From positions 1-64,000 of the forward strand of contig JAFGAL010000020.1 of NCBI GenBank assembly GCA_016933695.1: a stretch of DNA of 64,000 bases. The letters are read 5' to 3'. Of this stretch, positions 34,367-42,780 are shown piece after piece. The position numbers and the translations under genes are program-made. This DNA is from Candidatus Zixiibacteriota bacterium (GTDB taxonomy: Bacteria > Zixibacteria > MSB-5A5 > GN15 > PGXB01). The notes beneath the pieces are model-generated. The model searched no databases. It saw nothing but the letters and a program-made list of their open reading frames with translations, and was not told where the DNA came from. The stretch's first letter is position 1; the number at the start of each line of letters is the position of its first letter.

Positions 34367-35572
34367 ATGGATGAACACGAATTCAATCTTTGGAAAATTC
34401 TGGACGTTATCGCCCTGCGGGCGAAATTTATTATCGGTCTGGTGATGGTGGCGACCATAATCAGCGTGGTGGTGTCATTCGCCCTGCCGCGCTGGTATCG
34501 GGCATCGACCTTGTTAATCCCGCCGAAGAGTGATAATACGGGAATCGGCCCGGTCAGCAATCTGAACGCGGTGTTATCGCTGACATCGGGTCTGGAACAG
34601 CCGATCACCGCCACGCCCACGGATATCTATGCCCGGATTCTGAGAAGCCGCACCATGAGTGAACGGGTAATTGATGCCAATAATATGTCGATGCATTTTG
34701 CAACCGAATCGGTGCCGCGTATGCTGGAGCTATTGAAAAAGCGGGCCGAATTCCGAACCACCGATGAGGGTTTGCTTGAGATTTTTTACCAGGACAAGGA
34801 TCCGGTTTTTGCCGCCCGGGTAGCCAATTCGTACGCCGAGCAATTCGACCTGTTGAATCGCGAGTTGTCGGTCTCGCGCGCGCAGACCATGCGGGAGTTT
34901 ATCGAGAAGCGGCTTTCCGATGTCGGCGCCGATCTCGATTCCGCCCGTCGCGAACTGGAGGAGTTTCAGCGCGAGCACAAGGCGGTCGATCTGGACCGTC
35001 AGACGCAGTTGGCGATGGAATCGGCGGTCAGTTTGAAGGTCTCCCTGGCCCAGAATGAAATCGATTTGAATGTCAAGGAACACACGCTTTCGGCGACACA
35101 TCCTGACGTGATCAGTCTCAAGCGGCGGATTAACGAAATCCGCGAGCAGATCAATCGGCTGGAGTTCGGCGGTCAGGACAGTTCGTATTTGAATCTTCCG
35201 GTGGCCAATGTTCCGGGCCTGCGGATCAGATACGCGGAGCTGGCGGCACGGGTGAAGGTTTCCGAAACGCTGTATCAGATGCTGGCCGAGCAGTTCGAAC
35301 AGGCCAGACTGCAGGAAAAGATGACCACTCCGACGATTTCGGTGCTCGATCCGGCCGTCCCGCCTGTCAACCCGTTCAGTCCCCGCAAATCACTGATCGT
35401 GCTGGCGACCTTTGCGATATCGCTTTTGGTCGCGTTGTTACTGGCCTTATTCTTTCACTACCTGGAGCAGTTGCAAACAACGTCGCCCCAGGACTACAAT
35501 CGCGCCCGGAGGTTTTTCGGAACGTTTTTCGGCTGGGTGCCCGGAATTGGAAAATCAACCAAGAATTCATAG
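34367..35572 (+). CDS. Wzz-like polysaccharide co-polymerase / chain-length regulator
   Basis: A 401-residue inner-membrane protein of the PCP family. Two transmembrane helices frame a large periplasmic domain: FIIGLVMVATIISVVVSFALP near residue 30 and IVLATFAISLLVALLLALFFHYLEQ near the C-terminus. The periplasmic part has long coiled-coil stretches (LSDVGADLDSARRELEEFQREHKAVDL, EIREQINRLEFGG) and the conserved Pro-rich VLDPAVPPVNPFSPRK just before the second helix. No Walker-type tyrosine-kinase domain is attached, so it is a PCP-1/PCP-2b-like form. It should set chain length together with the Wzy-like and Wza-like proteins in this locus. Confidence 0.92.
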   Translation: MDEHEFNLWKILDVIALRAKFIIGLVMVATIISVVVSFALPRWYRASTLLIPPKSDNTGIGPVSNLNAVLSLTSGLEQPITATPTDIYARILRSRTMSERVIDANNMSMHFATESVPRMLELLKKRAEFRTTDEGLLEIFYQDKDPVFAARVANSYAEQFDLLNRELSVSRAQTMREFIEKRLSDVGADLDSARRELEEFQREHKAVDLDRQTQLAMESAVSLKVSLAQNEIDLNVKEHTLSATHPDVISLKRRINEIREQINRLEFGGQDSSYLNLPVANVPGLRIRYAELAARVKVSETLYQMLAEQFEQARLQEKMTTPTISVLDPAVPPVNPFSPRKSLIVLATFAISLLVALLLALFFHYLEQLQTTSPQDYNRARRFFGTFFGWVPGIGKSTKNS

Positions 35573-35678
35573 ATCTACCGGTGTATAAGATGTATGCTTT
35601 GCCCCCGGAAACTGCCGCCGGCATTGTTACCGCGTGACAGAACCCGTGGGGATCAGATAACGGAAAATAGAGGATACC

Positions 35679-36437
35679 ATGTCAGATTCCATAATTCATC
35701 GGACGGCCCGACTCGGCGACGGTACCCGTCACGGTCATTTTTGTGTGTTCGGCGACGGAGTCGTGATCGGAAACGGCTGTGTTATCGGCAATAACGTTGT
35801 CATTCACGACGGCGTGACGATCGGTGAAAACGTCCGTATCGACGACAACGCCGTGATCGGCAAAATGCCCATGAAGGCGGCCAATTCGGCGGTAACCAAA
35901 GATCAGGAACTGCCGCCGACGGTGATCGGTTCGGATTGCATTATCGGCACCAGTGTCGTGGTGTATCGGGGATGCGCTGTCGGGCGCAAGGTGCTGATCG
36001 CCGACCTGTCGACCGTGCGCGAAAATGTCACGGTCGGTGATTTCACCATTGTCGGGCGCGGCGTGGCGATTGAAAATTTCTGCACGATCGGCCGGTATTG
36101 CAAGCTCGAGACGAACGTGTATATCACCGCCTATTCGGAGCTTGAAGACCGGGTGTTCGTGGCACCGTGCGTGGCCACGTCGAACGACAACTTCGTCGGC
36201 CGCACCGAGGAGCGGTTCAAACATTTCAAGGGGGTAACGGTCAAGAAGGGAGGGCGGATCGGTGTCAATGCCACGATCCTGCCCGGCAAGACGGTGGGAG
36301 CTGACGGCATGGTCGGTGCCGGGGCCGTGATGACGACCGACTGTCCCCCGAAGAAAATCATCGTGGGGATGCCGGCCAAGGTGTTTCGTGATGTTCCCGA
36401 GGAACAGCTTCTGGAGAATCAGGGCTGGGAAGAGTAA
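35679..36437 (+). CDS. Left-handed beta-helix N-acetyltransferase (WbpD-like)
   Basis: A 252-residue hexapeptide-repeat protein: repeated [LIV]G-x4 turns such as GDGVVIGNGCVIGNNVVIHDGVTIGENVRID, and a typical acyl-donor end GGRIGVNATILPGKTVGADGMVGAGAVMTTDCPPKKIIVGMPAKVFRDV. The NDNFVGRTEERFKHFKG insertion and its position directly before a WbpE-like aminotransferase suggest the acetyltransferase that completes a 3-acetamido sugar, such as UDP-GlcNAc3NAcA in Pseudomonas. Substrate assignment is inference from the pair. AGAGGA lies before ATG 35679; the gap to the next gene is 12 bp. Confidence 0.85.
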   Translation: MSDSIIHRTARLGDGTRHGHFCVFGDGVVIGNGCVIGNNVVIHDGVTIGENVRIDDNAVIGKMPMKAANSAVTKDQELPPTVIGSDCIIGTSVVVYRGCAVGRKVLIADLSTVRENVTVGDFTIVGRGVAIENFCTIGRYCKLETNVYITAYSELEDRVFVAPCVATSNDNFVGRTEERFKHFKGVTVKKGGRIGVNATILPGKTVGADGMVGAGAVMTTDCPPKKIIVGMPAKVFRDVPEEQLLENQGWEE

Positions 36438-36449
36438 AGGAGAGAGCGT

Positions 36450-37550
36450 ATGGCAGTTCCTCTTTTGGATTTAAAACGGCAGTATGCAACGATAAAGAAT
36501 CGGATGGATGCGGCGGTCATGAAGGTGCTGGACCACGGGTTGTTCATCCTGGGCCCGGAAGTGGCCGAGCTGGAAGGCAAGATCGCGGTGCTGTCCGGCG
36601 CGAGATACGGAATCGGTGTGGCATCGGGAACCGATGCGCTTTTGTTGGCCCTGCGGACGGTGGGGGTCGGCGCGGGCGATGAGGTGATCGTGCCGGATTA
36701 TTCGTTCATTTCGACGACTACAGTGGTGTCACGCCTGGGCGCCAAACCGGTGTTTGTCGATATCGAGGCGGATACGTACAATCTCGATCCGAATATCATC
36801 GAAGCGGCGATCACGCCGAAAACCAGGGCGATTATGCCGGTGCACCTGTTCGGGCAAACCGCCGATATGAATCCGATTCTGGCAGTAGCGAAAAAGCACG
36901 GGCTGGCCGTGATCGAAGACGCCGCGCAGGCGATCGGCGCGGGATACAAGGATAAAAAAGCCGGCGCCATCGGCGATCTCGGCTGTTTTTCGTTTTATCC
37001 GTCCAAAAATCTCGGCGGCATCGGCGACGGCGGGATGGTGATCGTGAGTCGTGAGGAGTATCGCGACATGATGAAGATGTTGCGGGTGCACGGCTGGACA
37101 CGCAAGTACGATCCCGACGTGGTGGGGTACAATTCCCGTCTCGCTACGATCCAGGCCGCGGCACTGTGTGTCAAGCTGGATTATCTGGCCGGATGGAGCG
37201 AGGCGCGTCGCGTTCACGCCGCCAAGTATGATGCGGCCTTCGCCGCGACGAACATCAGGATTCCGGTTGCGAAGGATTACGCCTATCATATTTATAATCA
37301 ATACACCATCGCGGTTGAAAACCGCGAGGAATTGATGGCGGCCTTGAAAGAGAAAAATATCGGCTATGATATCTATTACCCGATTCCGTTCCATCAGTTG
37401 AAATGCTATGCCGATATGGGATACCAGGCGGGCGATTTCCCGGCCAGCGAACGCGCCTCGACAAGCGTGGTCTCGATTCCGGTGTTCCCCGAACTGACCG
37501 AGGCGGAGCAGGACGAAGTGATTGCGGTGGTCAAAGCCGTCTCCGCATAA
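36450..37550 (+). CDS. DegT/DnrJ/EryC1 sugar aminotransferase (WbpE-like)
   Basis: A 366-residue PLP-dependent enzyme that aminates a keto nucleotide-sugar. N-terminal VPLLDLKRQYATIKNRM, cofactor segments GVASGTDALLLAL and EDAAQAIGAGYKDKKAG, and the Schiff-base lysine in GCFSFYPSKNLGGIGDGGM are all present. The sequence style (LFILGPEVAELEGKIA, AVLSGARYGIGVASG) fits 3-amino-uronate aminotransferases of the WbpE group better than perosamine synthases, but residue-level proof is lacking. The WbpD-like acetyltransferase lies 12 bp upstream. The dehydrogenase and oxidase that would supply its substrate are not in the window. Confidence 0.9.
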   Translation: MAVPLLDLKRQYATIKNRMDAAVMKVLDHGLFILGPEVAELEGKIAVLSGARYGIGVASGTDALLLALRTVGVGAGDEVIVPDYSFISTTTVVSRLGAKPVFVDIEADTYNLDPNIIEAAITPKTRAIMPVHLFGQTADMNPILAVAKKHGLAVIEDAAQAIGAGYKDKKAGAIGDLGCFSFYPSKNLGGIGDGGMVIVSREEYRDMMKMLRVHGWTRKYDPDVVGYNSRLATIQAAALCVKLDYLAGWSEARRVHAAKYDAAFAATNIRIPVAKDYAYHIYNQYTIAVENREELMAALKEKNIGYDIYYPIPFHQLKCYADMGYQAGDFPASERASTSVVSIPVFPELTEAEQDEVIAVVKAVSA

Positions 37551-37699
37551 GATGCGGTGCGAATCATTTTACGGGCGGTCGGTCTTGTAACAGGCCGCCC
37601 TCTTATACCATGTGCAAAGCGAGACACGACAGTATCACATCCCGGCCGTTACCATTGGTTTCACCTAATCTACCGTTCCAAGATCTGAGAGGGTAGTCC

Positions 37700-39226
37700 G
37701 TGGGCGGATTTTTCACCAGACAGGGTATCAAACAGGCCTCCATTTTGATTGCGGTGGTAACAGTGTCATCGCAACTGCTCGGTGTTGTCCGCGAGGCGAT
37801 TATCGCTAACTTTTTCGGGACCAGCCAGGAATACGACATCATCCTTCTGGCGCTGGCGATTCCCCTGATGGTGGGCGGGTTGTTCTTTCAGGCGATTCCC
37901 GCGGCGGGGATTCCCAGCCTGCAGGGATATGCCGGACGCAAGGGCGTGTTGCGCTCGCCGTTTGTCGGTATCAACAACATCCTGATTTTGGGCATTTCTG
38001 CGATTGTTTTTCTCGTCCTGCCGCTGTTTCGCGGATTGCTGGCGGAGGGGCTGGACAACGCCGCCGCCGATAAGGTGATCCTGTTCGGCCGGATTTTCTG
38101 CCTGATCATACCGCTTCGGGCTTATGAAGCCATGTTTCGCGCGCTGTTGCATCTTCGCCATCATTTTCTCTTCCCGGCGATTGCGATTCTGGGGTTTAAT
38201 CTTTGCACGATAGTCATTCTGTTCATGCTGTTTCCGTCGCTGGCATCGGCGGCATATGTCATCGCGTGGCTGGCCGGTGTTTTGGTGCAGACCCTGCTGG
38301 TGATGATCCCGACCGTTGTTATGTATCGCCGCGCGGAGCATGGAGACGGCAAGGCGGATGGTTTTAATCGCAGTGGCTATTTGCAGTATCTCGGGACGAT
38401 TATCCTGATCGAGGCGATCGGTCTTTTGAACGATCCGTTCGATCGTTTTCTCTGCGGCGTGTATCTCGATCCGGGGTACGTTTCGGCGGCGCATTACGCC
38501 AATATTATCAATCTGGTGCCGGTACGGGTGTTCATGTATTCGCTGGCGACCGCGGTTTTCCCGACGTTCTCGGAGCGCGCGGCCGGTCACAACAAGGCCG
38601 GGCTGGCGGTGTTGTATCATAAGGCACTGGCGATGGGCGTATTGATGCTGGCGCCGGTGACCGCGTTCTTTTTGCTTTTCCGTCAGGAGATTATCGGCAT
38701 TCTGTTTGAGCGGGGAGCGTTCGTGGCGCAGTCCCGAGTGATGACGTCGGAGATACTCGCGTATTTTGCGGCCGGGATGTTTTTTATCGCGGTCTTTTAT
38801 ATCCAGTCGCGGGTGTACTACGCGTTGAAATCATGGAAAATGCTGTTTGTCGTTCGTCCGCTGACGATGGGAATCAAAGTCCTGATCGGGTTTTATCTGA
38901 TCGGCGACAACTGGGCGATGGCGGTCGGGGGTGGGACGGTCGTGATGTTCGTGGTGTCGTTTCTTCTTCTGGAACTGTTTTTGATTGTCAGAATCGGCCT
39001 GAAATATACCGCCGATGATTTTCATCTGCTCGGCAAGGCAATAATCGGGGCGGCGGTAACGGTATTACTTTTTATCGTCGTGCAATGGTTTGGAGTGTCA
39101 GTGCTTGGTATTGACGGATTCGGTCTGATGTTTCTGGCCGGGGTGGTCGGTTTCGGGGGGCTGGCTGTTCTCGATCAGGTGTTCGGCATTTCGGGAATCA
39201 GGCTGTTCAAAGCCAAAAGGGGCTGA
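37700..39226 (+). CDS. MurJ/MviN-like lipid flippase (probable Wzx role)
   Basis: A 508-residue MOP-superfamily transporter with about 14 hydrophobic segments. The start FTRQGIKQASILIAVVTVSSQLLGVVREAIIANFFG is the MurJ/MviN signature (S.LLG..R...IA..FG). Later blocks include FQAIPAAGIPSLQGY, FVRQEIIGILFERGAFVAQS-type text (RQEIIGILFERGAF), characteristic of the family. Position in the polysaccharide locus suggests it flips the undecaprenyl-linked repeat unit rather than lipid II. The start is GTG 37700 with GAGAGGG seven bases upstream. The 149-bp gap before it contains a GC-rich hairpin at about 37573-37600 without a T-run. Confidence 0.85.
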   Translation: MGGFFTRQGIKQASILIAVVTVSSQLLGVVREAIIANFFGTSQEYDIILLALAIPLMVGGLFFQAIPAAGIPSLQGYAGRKGVLRSPFVGINNILILGISAIVFLVLPLFRGLLAEGLDNAAADKVILFGRIFCLIIPLRAYEAMFRALLHLRHHFLFPAIAILGFNLCTIVILFMLFPSLASAAYVIAWLAGVLVQTLLVMIPTVVMYRRAEHGDGKADGFNRSGYLQYLGTIILIEAIGLLNDPFDRFLCGVYLDPGYVSAAHYANIINLVPVRVFMYSLATAVFPTFSERAAGHNKAGLAVLYHKALAMGVLMLAPVTAFFLLFRQEIIGILFERGAFVAQSRVMTSEILAYFAAGMFFIAVFYIQSRVYYALKSWKMLFVVRPLTMGIKVLIGFYLIGDNWAMAVGGGTVVMFVVSFLLLELFLIVRIGLKYTADDFHLLGKAIIGAAVTVLLFIVVQWFGVSVLGIDGFGLMFLAGVVGFGGLAVLDQVFGISGIRLFKAKRG

Positions 39227-39228
39227 AA

Positions 39229-40299
39229 TCAATCGGTATACAACTGCCAGCGGATTTTAGCGGGGAGCGTCCGCAGGGTGTTGAACCTTCTCTGCAAATA
39301 GCCATTCCAGCGGTCGCGGTATTCACGGAAAATATTTTCGTCAGTCAGGCGGTGCATGATCTCCAACTGGTCGATATGGAGACGGTGATAATGGATCGTC
39401 GCGGGATTTTTCGGACAGTCGGGGATATGATAGCGCGACCAGTACCCGAGGTCGAATCGCGGTAGCCATACTTTAAGGGTCTGCACGCCGCTGTCATACA
39501 ATGTCCGGGCCTCGGCGTGATCGGCAAAGCGCACCAGATCATATAATCCCCACAGGGCATAGATAAAACCGTTGAAGACATGCTTGAACGGATAGGCGGG
39601 GTATTCCTCGAACCAGGTTCGTCCATCATCGTAGCTGGCCACGCCGCCCCCGCGGATTTCCACGTGAAACGGCTTCAACGCGTTTTCTGCAGAATCCCAA
39701 AAACGACGATCTTCGGTCATACTAAAAGCCCTGATAAGGCAGGAGATCGCCAGTCCCTGTGACATGGCCGAGGGAAAACCCGAATCGAGTCCAAAGCGTT
39801 TCATCGGAAAGGGGGTTGGCCAGATGCCGTGATCGTTCTGCGACGACACCAGCCAGTCGGCGGCGGCAAGAAAACATTTGCGATGCGAGATGTCATTGCT
39901 GTTCAGGTACGCCTGTAAATGTCCCAGGGCCCAGAAGGCAATATGCACCGGTAAATGAGTCGTTTTGCCTTTGCCGACATAGAGTGGAAGACCGTTATCA
40001 TCATACGGCCCCGGATAATCGGCGCGCCGGGTCTGATCCAGATAGTACGGCATGGCGTTGTCGGGATGATAGGCTATTTTCGCCAGCGTATGATAATAGC
40101 TTTTGGAGGTGATCCCGATATATTCCAGCAGATTGGCCAGTTTGTCGCTATGCCGTTTCATGTCGGTTGCAATCAGAGGACAACCGGACGGAATGTCAAG
40201 CTGAATCTTGCGCGGCGGGCAAAAGTCGGAAATCCTGTTGACATTTTCACCCAGGACCGTTTCTTCCGTGTAACAGATTCGATCGGATGGAGTGTTCAT
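39229..40299 (-). CDS. D-glucuronyl C5-epimerase family protein
   Basis: A 356-residue protein whose second half matches the C-terminal (alpha/alpha)6 domain of heparosan/heparan glucuronyl C5-epimerases: SAMSQGLAISCLIRAF, WFEEYPAYPFKHVFNGFIYA, LWGLYDLV, LGYWSRYHIP, IHYHRLHIDQLEIMHRLT and FREYRDRWNGYLQRR, with the Tyr-rich active-site strings retained. The family inverts C5 of uronic acid residues in a polymer. No signal peptide is evident, so action on a cytoplasmic lipid-linked oligosaccharide is possible. It is the only minus-strand gene inside the locus. The start is doubtful: ATG 40299 overlaps the divergent ATG 40298 and lacks a ribosome site, while ATG 40161 has TTGACA-16-TCTGAT (40194-40199 to 40172-40177) just upstream. 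Confidence 0.85.
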   Translation of the reverse strand: MNTPSDRICYTEETVLGENVNRISDFCPPRKIQLDIPSGCPLIATDMKRHSDKLANLLEYIGITSKSYYHTLAKIAYHPDNAMPYYLDQTRRADYPGPYDDNGLPLYVGKGKTTHLPVHIAFWALGHLQAYLNSNDISHRKCFLAAADWLVSSQNDHGIWPTPFPMKRFGLDSGFPSAMSQGLAISCLIRAFSMTEDRRFWDSAENALKPFHVEIRGGGVASYDDGRTWFEEYPAYPFKHVFNGFIYALWGLYDLVRFADHAEARTLYDSGVQTLKVWLPRFDLGYWSRYHIPDCPKNPATIHYHRLHIDQLEIMHRLTDENIFREYRDRWNGYLQRRFNTLRTLPAKIRWQLYTD

Positions 40300-41707
40300 G
40301 AATTACGGCATGCCGGAAATGATGTCCGCACAATCCTGGAAAAGGTACATGTACATGTCCCTGGCGCTGGTGTTGTTGGCGCTAGTGCCGGTTCTGCTGT
40401 TGTTGCAAATGGAGCGGATGTCGTTTATTGCGGTATATCTGGCGATTCCGGTCGCACTGGTGGCCGTATCCATGCCGCGTCAGAGCTTTTACCTGTTCAT
40501 GATCGCGAATTATATTTACATGCCGATGCGGATGGCGCTGTTTGCCATTCACCCGGGTGACGTATGCGCGGTGCTGTTTATCGCGGCGGTGTTTATCTCG
40601 TGGGTGTTTCGGTATCAGCCGTATTTCGACCGCACCCGGTTTGATTTTGCCCTGTTGGCGTTGGTGCTGGCGACGGTTATCTCAGGCATCTTTGCATATT
40701 CGCCCCGGCTGTCGATTGTTCCGATCGGCCGGATTATTCTAATTTATATCGCCTATCGGGCGCTGTATACGTTTTCCGGTCAATTCAGTCTTGACCGCAT
40801 GGTGCGGTTGTTTATAAACCTGCATGCCCTGGTTTCGCTGGGGCATACCGTGCTGTTCCTGATTGGTGGCGGACGCTTCCGTGTATTCGGAGTCAGCAGT
40901 GTCGGTTTCGAGATGTTTTCCCTGACGATGGTGCCGCTGACGCTGGCGTATGCGATCTGGGCGCAATCACGGCGGGAACGGGTCAAATTCACGCTGTTTT
41001 TCCTGCTGGGAATACTGGCTGCGATGGCGACCATGTCGCGCGGGCCATTGATTACGATTACCGCGGCCTGTCCGGTCTTGCTGGCGGTTTCGTACGTGTA
41101 CGCCAGGAAACTGCGACATCAACGGGTGCGGCGTTATGTTACAAAACTGGTTATGATAGCTGTGCCGTTGATGCTGGTGATTATTCTCGGCACCGGTTTG
41201 TATACGCAGTTGGGCACACGGGTGGAGCAGATTTTCGCGGAGAAGGCGACCGGGACGATTTTGACCCGGTTCTCGCTGTGGAAATCGGCGATCGAGGCGT
41301 TTATGATCAGCCCGGTGACCGGTATCGGAATCGGCAACTATCATCTGCTCGATTCTCTTCTGCCGCATCTGAAATTCGACCCGGTTCGTATCCGCGTGGC
41401 GCAGTTGTCGTTTCACAATGTCAGTCTGCAGTATCTGGCCGAGACCGGCATTTTGGGAATCTCAGCATTGTTCTGGCTGGCAGGGGCGGTATTTGTCACC
41501 GGACGGCGTATCATTCGCAAGACCACCGACAGCGCGGACATGCAGTTGTCCATGTCCTGTTTTATCTATGCCTTTATTTTTTGCATCACGATTTTTTACA
41601 TGCGGGTCTGGACCTGGGGGCAGGAGGGATTCGTTCTGGCTTTTTGTCTGGCGATGTTGTCGCGCCAGTATCGCCATTTGTATAAACCAGGCAGTGAGAA
41701 ATCCTGA
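40298..41707 (+). CDS. O-antigen ligase/Wzy-like polymerase
   Basis: A 469-residue membrane protein with about 11 hydrophobic segments and a large periplasmic loop. The conserved Wzy_C/WaaL pattern follows that loop: TRFSLWKSAIEAFMISPVTGIGIGNYHLL, with R..W..A...F..SP..G.G.GN, and an earlier Arg-containing AAMATMSRGPLITI. Such proteins polymerise or ligate undecaprenyl-linked repeat units on the periplasmic side; with a flippase, a Wzz-like and a Wza-like protein nearby, a polymerase role is favoured. ATG 40298 has GGATGGAG five bases upstream and is preferred over GTG 40292. The next gene starts on the last base of its stop codon. Confidence 0.85.
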   Translation: MNYGMPEMMSAQSWKRYMYMSLALVLLALVPVLLLLQMERMSFIAVYLAIPVALVAVSMPRQSFYLFMIANYIYMPMRMALFAIHPGDVCAVLFIAAVFISWVFRYQPYFDRTRFDFALLALVLATVISGIFAYSPRLSIVPIGRIILIYIAYRALYTFSGQFSLDRMVRLFINLHALVSLGHTVLFLIGGGRFRVFGVSSVGFEMFSLTMVPLTLAYAIWAQSRRERVKFTLFFLLGILAAMATMSRGPLITITAACPVLLAVSYVYARKLRHQRVRRYVTKLVMIAVPLMLVIILGTGLYTQLGTRVEQIFAEKATGTILTRFSLWKSAIEAFMISPVTGIGIGNYHLLDSLLPHLKFDPVRIRVAQLSFHNVSLQYLAETGILGISALFWLAGAVFVTGRRIIRKTTDSADMQLSMSCFIYAFIFCITIFYMRVWTWGQEGFVLAFCLAMLSRQYRHLYKPGSEKS

Positions 41708-42780
41708 TGGCTGACCGGGTTGTCATTCTCAGCTACGCGCATTCGATTCACACCCTTCGCTGGGCGCGGTCGATCCGTGACACCGGCTTCGACGTGGTCG
41801 TGATCTCCTGCGGCGGACAGCCTATCGAGGGGGTTGAAACGATCATCTACGGTAAAACTCCCGGCGGGACGCGTAATTTTCTGGCGTATACCAATCGTGT
41901 GCGGATCAAACTTCGGCAACTGCAACCGTCGCTGATTCATGCGTTCCAGGCCACCGGTTTCGGTTTGTGGGGCGCGGTGCGCGGGATGTGCCCGAAACTG
42001 CTGACGGCGATGGGATCGGATATATTGATTACCGCTCGCAATAATCGCTGGTATCGCTGGCATGTCGGCTCGGTTGTTAAAAAATATGATTATTTTTCAA
42101 CGTCCAGCCGTTTTTTGCGCGATGCCATGATCGCGTTGTATCCGGATACGCGCCATCGTTTCGAGGTTATTCCGTTCGGGACTCCCATCCCGGAGAAGTG
42201 CAAGGACCATACCGAGATCAAACCGGTGCGGCTGGTATATATGAAGCTGTTGCGTTCGATTTACGGGCCGGACGTGTTGATTGATGCGCTAAAAGAACTG
42301 AAAGATGCGAATGTTCCGGTTCGGCTGGATATGTTCGGCTATGGTAGTGAAACGGGTGCGCTGAAACGTCAGGTAACCGCATACGGGATGGATTCGATGG
42401 TGTCGTTTCAGGGATGGGTTGAACCCGATTTGGTCTTGAAGCGATTGATGGATTATGATATTATGGTGATGCCGTCGCGCTCCGAGTCGTTCGGGGTGGC
42501 GGCGGTGGAAGCCGGAGCGTGCGGATTGCCGGTGGTTGCCAGCAAGGTGGGTGGGATTCCCGAAGTGGTCAAAGACGGCGAGACGGGAATTCTGGTGCCG
42601 CCGGAGGATTCTCATGCGCTGGCTGAGGCGATTCGCCGATTGGCCGAGGATGTGGTATTGCGTAGGAAAATGGGCGAAAACGGCCGGGATTTGGTGGAAA
42701 ACGAATTTTCCTGGGATAAGAGTGTCGAGCAGATGGTGGCATTATATCGACGTTTGATCAAATCGGGGGGACGCGTATGA
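41707..42780 (+). CDS. Glycosyltransferase family 4
   Basis: A 357-residue GT-B transferase. N-terminal SYAHSIHTLRWARSIRDTGFDVVVIS, then HAFQATGFGLWG and TAMGSDILITA in the acceptor domain; the C-terminal donor domain shows MFGYGSETGALKRQV, FQGWVEPDLVLKRLMDYDIMVMPSRSESFGVAAVEAGACGLPVVA and GGIPEVVKDGETGILVPPED, including the E-x7-E pair. It should add one sugar to the repeat unit in the cytoplasm; donor unknown. Start and stop are coupled to neighbours (TGATG with the Wzy-like gene, ATGA with the aminotransferase), so these three genes form one translational unit. Confidence 0.92.
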   Translation: MADRVVILSYAHSIHTLRWARSIRDTGFDVVVISCGGQPIEGVETIIYGKTPGGTRNFLAYTNRVRIKLRQLQPSLIHAFQATGFGLWGAVRGMCPKLLTAMGSDILITARNNRWYRWHVGSVVKKYDYFSTSSRFLRDAMIALYPDTRHRFEVIPFGTPIPEKCKDHTEIKPVRLVYMKLLRSIYGPDVLIDALKELKDANVPVRLDMFGYGSETGALKRQVTAYGMDSMVSFQGWVEPDLVLKRLMDYDIMVMPSRSESFGVAAVEAGACGLPVVASKVGGIPEVVKDGETGILVPPEDSHALAEAIRRLAEDVVLRRKMGENGRDLVENEFSWDKSVEQMVALYRRLIKSGGRV

